From: Lysobacter arvi
Lineage (GTDB): Bacteria > Pseudomonadota > Gammaproteobacteria > Xanthomonadales > Xanthomonadaceae
Assembly: GCA_031216755.1 (NCBI GenBank)
Contig: JARUHG010000001.1
Location: 620,001 to 684,000 of the forward strand
Reading direction: 5' to 3'
Length of the DNA: 64,000 nt
This document shows, piece after piece, positions 59,413 through 64,000 of this stretch (its first letter is position 1; each line of letters opens with the position of its first letter). The notes beneath the pieces were generated by a model. That model was not told the origin of the DNA, ran no database searches, and was given only the letters and a program-made list of their open reading frames with translations. A program made the translations under genes and the position numbers.

Positions 59413-60798
59413 TCATGCGACGGCAGACATCCCCGTGGCCGCCAGGTCGACGGTGTCGCGATATTCCGGCGCCTGGGCGTGCCAGTGCAGCTCGCGTTCG
59501 ACCCGTGTCCGCAGGGCCTCCGCCGCTTCGGGTTCGCCATGCGTGATGAACACCGTTTCCGGCGTTCTGCGTGCGGAGCGCAGCCAGTGAACCAACTCGT
59601 CCGCGTCGGCGTGCGCGGACGCGGACTCGAGCTGGATCACGTCGGCTTTCACGGCAATGTCCTGGCCGAAGATGCGGATCGTCTTGTCGCCGGCCACCAG
59701 GCGGGCACCGCGCGTTCCGCCTGCCTGGAACCCGCTGAGCAGAATGGCGTTCCGCGGATCGCCCGCGAACGCGACCAGGTGGTGCAGCACGCGCCCGCCG
59801 GTCGCCATGCCACTGGCGGAGACGATGACCATCGGCCCCTTGCGGCGATTCAGCGCCTTCGATTCCTCCACGCTGTTCACGACGCGGGTGTTGCGGGCCA
59901 TCGCGTCGAGCTGGGTTCGGGTCAGCCGATGTCCGTCCGGGTAGTCGGCGTACAGGGCCGACACGTCGGTCGCCATCGGGCTGTTGAGGTAGATCGGCAC
60001 GTCCGGAATCCGGCGCTCGGCCTGCAGTTGCGTGAGCAGGTGGAGCAGCAACTGCGCACGACCGACCGCGAAGGCGGGAACGATCGCGACACCGCCACGT
60101 TCGAGCACCGGTCGCAATGCGCTGGCCAGTTCGCCGCCGGCATCGACCGCCGGATGGCGCCGGTTGCCGTAGGTCGATTCGACCACGATCCAGTCGGCAT
60201 CGTCCGGCGCCGTCGGCGGAGGCATGAGTGGATCGCCGTAGCGTCCGACGTCGCCGCTGAAGACGATCCGCCGGCCCTCCGCCTCGGCGGTGACGGCCGC
60301 AGCGCCGAGGATGTGGCCCTGCCTGCGGAAGCGCACGCGCATGTCCGGCACCGGCTCGAACGACTCGTCGAAATCCACGGTTCGGAATCGCTTCAGGCAC
60401 GCGATCGCATCGGCCTCGCTGTACAGCGGGAGGGCCGGGTGGTGCTTGCTGGTTCCCTTGCGATTGGCGTACTCGGCTTCCTCCTCCAGCAGGCGGCCCG
60501 AGTCGGCCAGCAATATCCGGCAGAGGCTTCGGGTGGCCGGCGTGCACCAGACGGAGCCGCGGAAGCCGGAGCGCACGAGGCGTGGAATGTAGCCGCTGTG
60601 ATCCAGGTGCGCGTGGGTCAGCACGATCGCGTCGATGGATTCGGGCGCGACGGGAAACGGCGCCCAGTTGCGCAGGCGCAGCGGCTTGTAGCCCTGGAAC
60701 AATCCGCAATCGACCAGCACACGGCTCCGCCCGGTTTCGAGCAGGTACCGCGATCCGGTCACCGTTGCGTTCGCGCCGAGGAACGTCAGCTGGAACAT
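59413..60798 (-). CDS. MBL-fold beta-CASP metallo-hydrolase (RNA-type)
   Basis: A 461-residue metallo-beta-lactamase-fold exonuclease-like protein: metal motif LTHAHLDHSGYIPRLVRSGF, HILGA, FSGDVG, the beta-CASP insert (VESTYGNRRH, IVPAFAVGRAQ, IYLNSPMATDVS, VIVSASGMATGGR) and ESASAHADADEL near the C-terminus. It resembles CPSF/YshA-type RNA nucleases. The start at 60798 has GGAG six bases upstream; 60810 is possible. Heads the downstream part of the phosphoketolase cluster. Confidence 0.92.
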   Translation of the reverse strand: MFQLTFLGANATVTGSRYLLETGRSRVLVDCGLFQGYKPLRLRNWAPFPVAPESIDAIVLTHAHLDHSGYIPRLVRSGFRGSVWCTPATRSLCRILLADSGRLLEEEAEYANRKGTSKHHPALPLYSEADAIACLKRFRTVDFDESFEPVPDMRVRFRRQGHILGAAAVTAEAEGRRIVFSGDVGRYGDPLMPPPTAPDDADWIVVESTYGNRRHPAVDAGGELASALRPVLERGGVAIVPAFAVGRAQLLLHLLTQLQAERRIPDVPIYLNSPMATDVSALYADYPDGHRLTRTQLDAMARNTRVVNSVEESKALNRRKGPMVIVSASGMATGGRVLHHLVAFAGDPRNAILLSGFQAGGTRGARLVAGDKTIRIFGQDIAVKADVIQLESASAHADADELVHWLRSARRTPETVFITHGEPEAAEALRTRVERELHWHAQAPEYRDTVDLAATGMSAVA

Positions 60799-60818
60799 GG
60801 GAAACTCCATGCCATCGC

Positions 60819-61256
60819 TCATTCGGCCGCGCGGCCACGCACGACGGTGACCGGCACCTTGGACCGGGCGATGACCTTCATGGTGACCGACCCCAGGAAC
60901 AGGCTTTGCATCGCGCCGCGTCCGTGCGAGCCCATCACCAGCAGGTCGCAGCGTTCCTTGCCCACCGCCTCGATGATGCGGCTCGCCGGATCGCCGATGA
61001 GCAGGCGCTCCCGGTATTCGATGCCGGCGCGCTTCAACGCCCCACGCACGCCACGCAGCGCATGCGCGGCGTTCTCCTCGTGGTAGCGCTGGCTTCCTGC
61101 GGCGCCGAGCTTCAGCGCGACGGCTTGCAGCAGCGGCTCATCCACGTAGATGACGACGACCGGCTCCCGGGTCGCGAGCGCACGTTGCAGCGCTGCCACG
61201 TGTCGCGCGGCTGCGCTCGACGTCTTGCTGCCATCGACGGCCAATGCAATGCGCAT
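60819..61256 (-). CDS. universal stress protein
   Basis: A 145-residue single UspA domain: ALAVDGSKTSSAAARHVAAL and the ATP-binding GSHGRGAMQSLFLGSVTMKV. The G-2x-G-9x-G(S) motif is complete, so it should bind ATP. It lies between flavodoxin and the MBL-fold gene in the phosphoketolase cluster. Confidence 0.92.
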   Translation of the reverse strand: MRIALAVDGSKTSSAAARHVAALQRALATREPVVVIYVDEPLLQAVALKLGAAGSQRYHEENAAHALRGVRGALKRAGIEYRERLLIGDPASRIIEAVGKERCDLLVMGSHGRGAMQSLFLGSVTMKVIARSKVPVTVVRGRAAE

Positions 61257-61289
61257 GTGGTACTCCGTGCTCGTGGTGAAGGAGGCGCG

Positions 61290-61784
61290 TCAGTGCGCGG
61301 TGGCGCGCTTGGCGTGGGCGACGAAGTGGGCGAGGTACGCGCGATGCGAATCCGGCTCGAGGTGTTCGCTGTCCACGATCATGGTGGCCTTCGGCGCGCG
61401 ATCGCAGAGCTTGGCCAGGTCGGCGAAGGCCTTGTCCGCGCCGGTGCTTTCCTCGGTGCAGAAGAACGCGAGCTTCCGGGCTTTCGTTCCATACCGACGC
61501 GCGTACGTGCGGACGGGCGGGGCCATGCGTCCCGCCCAGACCGGGCCGCCGAGCACGACCAGATCGTAGTCCGCCGGATCGCGTCGCGCGGGCTCGGTGG
61601 GCGGACGTCGGCGCGTCACCGCATCGAACAGCGAGCGCATCATGCCGGTGGCCCCGTGGCGGGGGCGCGGTTCGCGGATCTCCTCCACGTCGACGTCCGC
61701 GCCGAGTGCGGCACGCACCTCCTGCGCGAGCCGCTGGGTGTTCCCGGTCATGGAGAAGTACGCGACGAGGGTTCGGTTCGACAT
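61290..61784 (-). CDS. flavodoxin family protein
   Basis: A 164-residue flavodoxin-fold protein: FMN phosphate loop YFSMTGNTQRLAQEV, and isoalloxazine strands DLVVLGGPVWAGRMAPPVRT and FFCTEESTGADKAF. It is similar to flavodoxins used for protoporphyrinogen or quinone reduction; partner unknown. GGAG sits 7 bases upstream of the start. Between acetate kinase and the stress protein gene. Confidence 0.88.
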   Translation of the reverse strand: MSNRTLVAYFSMTGNTQRLAQEVRAALGADVDVEEIREPRPRHGATGMMRSLFDAVTRRRPPTEPARRDPADYDLVVLGGPVWAGRMAPPVRTYARRYGTKARKLAFFCTEESTGADKAFADLAKLCDRAPKATMIVDSEHLEPDSHRAYLAHFVAHAKRATAH

Positions 61785-61852
61785 GGCGGGCTCCGATGGC
61801 CACTGCGACGACACCAGCGTGCGCGCGTCGGGCAAGGCGATGTTGACCGGCA

Positions 61853-62992
61853 TCAACATCCGGCTGCATGGCAGGTGCGATCGCGCGCCTTCTTCATGAG
61901 GATGGCCTCGCGAACCATCTCGCGCTCCTCGTCGATGGAGAGGACGAGCACGCGAACCGGCGCGGCCGATGCGGACAGATCCACGCAGTTCGCCTCGTTC
62001 GCGATGGAATCCAGGCGGACGCCCATCCAGTCGAGCTGTTCGCAGATCGCCGTGCGCACGGCAGGCGCGTTCTGGCCGATGCCGCCGGAGAAACCCAGCA
62101 CGTCCAGGCCCCCGATGCACGCGGCCATCGCGGCGATGCCCTGCGCCACCAGCGAGGCATACAGGGCGACCGCGCGACGCGCGCGCGGCGAGTCCGACGC
62201 GAGCAGCCGGCGCATATCGCCGGATTCGCCCGACAGGCCCTGCAGGCCACTGTCCCGCCAGAGCAGATGGTCGATCTCCGCATCCGACATGCCCAACGCA
62301 CGCTGCAGGTGCAGGACGACGCCCGGATCGAGCGAGCCGGGACGCGTGCCCATGGCGACACCGCCCAGGGGCGTCATGCCCATGGTGGTGTTGACCGATG
62401 CACCGTCGCGGATGGCGCACAGGCTGCTGCCGCCCCCCAGATGCGCGAGGACGACACGCGCCCGTGCCCATGTCGGCGCCAGTTCCGCGACGCGTGCCAT
62501 GCCCGACGCGAAGGCCAGGCCGTGGAAGCCGTACCGTCGCACGCCGCGCTCGTACAAGGCGTCCGGAAGCGCGAAGTGCCGATGAATCTCGGGCATGGTG
62601 CGGTGCCAGCAGGTATCGAACACCGCGACGTGCTCGCACTCCGGCCAGCGCTGCACCGCCGCGAGCGCGACTGCGAGTTCGGGCGCCTGGTGCAGTGGCG
62701 CCAGCGCGGAGAGGGCCTGCAGCGCCGCAAGTTCGTCGTGCGTGAGGCGCGTCGGGCCGTCGCGATCGCCGCCGTGCACGACGCGATGGACCACCATGTC
62801 CGGTGCGGTTTCGAGGCCCCAGGATCGCGCAAGCTCGGCGAGCAGCGCATCGGCGCGCGTCGCAAGCGGCGCGGTGTCGTTGTGGGATTCGATGCTTGCG
62901 CCATTCCGCTTCCGCGCATCGCCTCCGACGTCCGCGTCGAAGAGCCCCGCCTTCAGCCCCGTCGAGCCCATGTTGAGCGCCAGCACGTGCAT
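61853..62992 (-). CDS. ackA: acetate/propionate kinase
   Basis: A 379-residue ASKHA kinase: N-terminal LALNMGSTGLKAGLFD, VVHRVVHGGD, HLGGGSSLCAIRDG, MGMTPLGGVAMGTRPGSLDP, and FSGGIGQNAPAVR. It makes ATP and acetate from acetyl phosphate, the product of phosphoketolase just upstream (the phosphoketolase stop lies 3 bases before its start). Slightly shorter than the usual 400 residues. Confidence 0.94.
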   Translation of the reverse strand: MHVLALNMGSTGLKAGLFDADVGGDARKRNGASIESHNDTAPLATRADALLAELARSWGLETAPDMVVHRVVHGGDRDGPTRLTHDELAALQALSALAPLHQAPELAVALAAVQRWPECEHVAVFDTCWHRTMPEIHRHFALPDALYERGVRRYGFHGLAFASGMARVAELAPTWARARVVLAHLGGGSSLCAIRDGASVNTTMGMTPLGGVAMGTRPGSLDPGVVLHLQRALGMSDAEIDHLLWRDSGLQGLSGESGDMRRLLASDSPRARRAVALYASLVAQGIAAMAACIGGLDVLGFSGGIGQNAPAVRTAICEQLDWMGVRLDSIANEANCVDLSASAAPVRVLVLSIDEEREMVREAILMKKARDRTCHAAGC

Positions 62993-62995
62993 GCA

Positions 62996-64000
62996 TCACC
63001 GCCCGAGCGTTCGCGCGAGCGCGGGGTCGCCGCGGCCTTCGATCGTCGCGATCTCGTCGCCGGAGAGGACATCGCGCAGCGGCATCCCGAGCACGTCCGC
63101 CGCGGCGGCGACCGCATGCAGGCCACTGCACCGGTTGGCGAACAGCATGCCGTCCACGTCCAGCGTGCCGCCACGGTTGATGTATCCCAGCGCTCGCGTG
63201 GTCCGTGGACCGGTGTCCACGCGCCGCAGTGCGCCCAGATACGGCTCCGGCCGCGCGTGGGCGATGAAGACGCGGGGCACGCCAGCGGGATAGAGCGCGT
63301 CGATGAATGCCTGGTCGGCGACGTGTGCCGCTTCGAGCGGATCGCGCGGCGTACGTAGGCGGCCGGGCTCGGCCAGGTAGACGAGGGCATTGGCGATGCC
63401 GCGCTGCGCCAGGCGTTCGCAGGCCTGGCGCGCGGCGCACAGCTGGTAGGCGCCGGTGGCCGTCACGACGATCGCGCTGCGCGCCGGATCGCCACCCAGG
63501 CATACCGCGCCGTCGCGTGCGAGCCGCAGCGCCTGTTCCGGCGTGAGCACACGGGGCACTTCACGTTTGGGCACGACCATGGCGACGATCCGCCCCCGGG
63601 TCGCGTACGCCTGCGCCAATGCCGCCATCGCGGCGTTCGCATCGGGCGGAAACACCACCACCGACGTGTCGGCCATCTCGCCGAGCAGGGCTTCGGCGAG
63701 CGTGGGGTCCTGGTGCGAGATCTCGTTCTTCGCGTTCTCCCAGGTCTGCGAGGTCAGCAGCACCGGCACGCTGAGCCAGCCCGGCGGGCGGCCGGCTTCG
63801 GCGAGCTGCCGGCTGAAGGTGATCTCCTGCCGCAACGCACCGAGCATCTTCGGCGCGAACGCCTCGTAGGTGACGACCAGGTTGATGCCGCCCTTGTTGC
63901 CGAGCGCCGCACAGACCACGGCCTCTTCGTTCAACGCGGTGATCACCGCGCCCGTCGGCGACTCCGCGATGCCGGGTTCGGCATCGAGCACGCGGTGCTT
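62996..64000 (-). CDS. xfp: phosphoketolase, C-terminal part (5' end off the window)
   Basis: The last 334 residues of a thiamine-diphosphate xylulose-5-phosphate/fructose-6-phosphate phosphoketolase: NLVVTYEAFAPKMLGALRQE, TWENAKNEISHQDPTLAEAL, VVVFPPDANAAMAALAQ, and the XFP_C end YINRGGTLDVDGMLFANRCS. It splits sugar phosphates into acetyl phosphate and a triose or tetrose phosphate. The reading frame is open to the right edge; the enzyme is normally about 790-800 residues. Confidence 0.94.
   Translation of the reverse strand, partial: KHRVLDAEPGIAESPTGAVITALNEEAVVCAALGNKGGINLVVTYEAFAPKMLGALRQEITFSRQLAEAGRPPGWLSVPVLLTSQTWENAKNEISHQDPTLAEALLGEMADTSVVVFPPDANAAMAALAQAYATRGRIVAMVVPKREVPRVLTPEQALRLARDGAVCLGGDPARSAIVVTATGAYQLCAARQACERLAQRGIANALVYLAEPGRLRTPRDPLEAAHVADQAFIDALYPAGVPRVFIAHARPEPYLGALRRVDTGPRTTRALGYINRGGTLDVDGMLFANRCSGLHAVAAAADVLGMPLRDVLSGDEIATIEGRGDPALARTLGR

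Overview
The window is a 64-kb stretch of GC-rich, tightly packed bacterial chromosome. Glycogen/trehalose genes, many lipoproteins with lipoboxes, an outer-membrane autotransporter, LysR/Rrf2/NarL-type regulators and abundant two-component systems point to a gammaproteobacterium of the Xanthomonadaceae, Lysobacter-like. This is inference from gene content and base composition; no rRNA or tRNA lies in the window to confirm it.

Layout. 1-5.4 kb: glgA-glgB-treZ (minus strand, ATGA-coupled; treZ runs off the left edge). 5.8-14.2 kb: small accessory and housekeeping genes: an exported homologue of plant oil-body-associated protein, HIT and MazG-like proteins, a beta-propeller lipoprotein, a methyltransferase/Rrf2/thioredoxin-reductase-like divergon with a perfect operator, and a LysR/azoreductase divergon. 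14.4-19.7 kb: a complete stressosome module (rsbR, rsbS, rsbT, an RsbX/SpoIIE-type phosphatase) coupled to a histidine kinase and a REC-HK-REC hybrid kinase. 19.8-23.3 kb: LysR, two DJ-1/PfpI proteins and a short-chain dehydrogenase. 23.3-25.7 kb: an array of five unrelated small orphan genes, each preceded by a copy of an ~85-90-bp double-hairpin repeat in the same orientation; two further copies lie upstream of the HIT and MazG-like genes. 26.2-31.7 kb: a 1821-residue autotransporter.

31.7-46.5 kb: a membrane-lipid remodelling region. An eight-gene minus-strand operon carries a delta-9-type desaturase, an FAD oxidoreductase, DUF1365, cyclopropane-fatty-acid synthase, DUF2878, DUF1295, a plant coclaurine N-methyltransferase-like enzyme and a lipocalin. 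It is followed by an outer-membrane protein, a MASE1 kinase/NarL regulator pair, a TspO-like membrane protein and a LOV-domain (blue light) hybrid kinase. A motif, TGCGTAGWTSTAC, recurs at three promoter regions here and may define a regulon. 46.6-54.5 kb: a five-gene minus-strand operon of exported hydrolases and membrane proteins, divergent from a ligand-sensing beta-propeller kinase and its NarL regulator. 54.6-59.3 kb: isochorismatase-like hydrolase, XapX, amidohydrolase and an MFS exporter with a C-terminal monooxygenase-like domain. 59.4-64 kb: a phosphoketolase/acetate kinase energy module with flavodoxin, universal stress protein and an RNase-type metallo-hydrolase; the phosphoketolase is cut by the right edge.

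The main candidates for new biology are the repeat-plus-orphan-gene array, the shared promoter motif linking lipid remodelling to a light-sensor neighbourhood, and the stressosome with a hybrid-kinase output. Coordinates of starts were chosen from ribosome-binding sites, coupling overlaps and family lengths; none was tested by similarity search.
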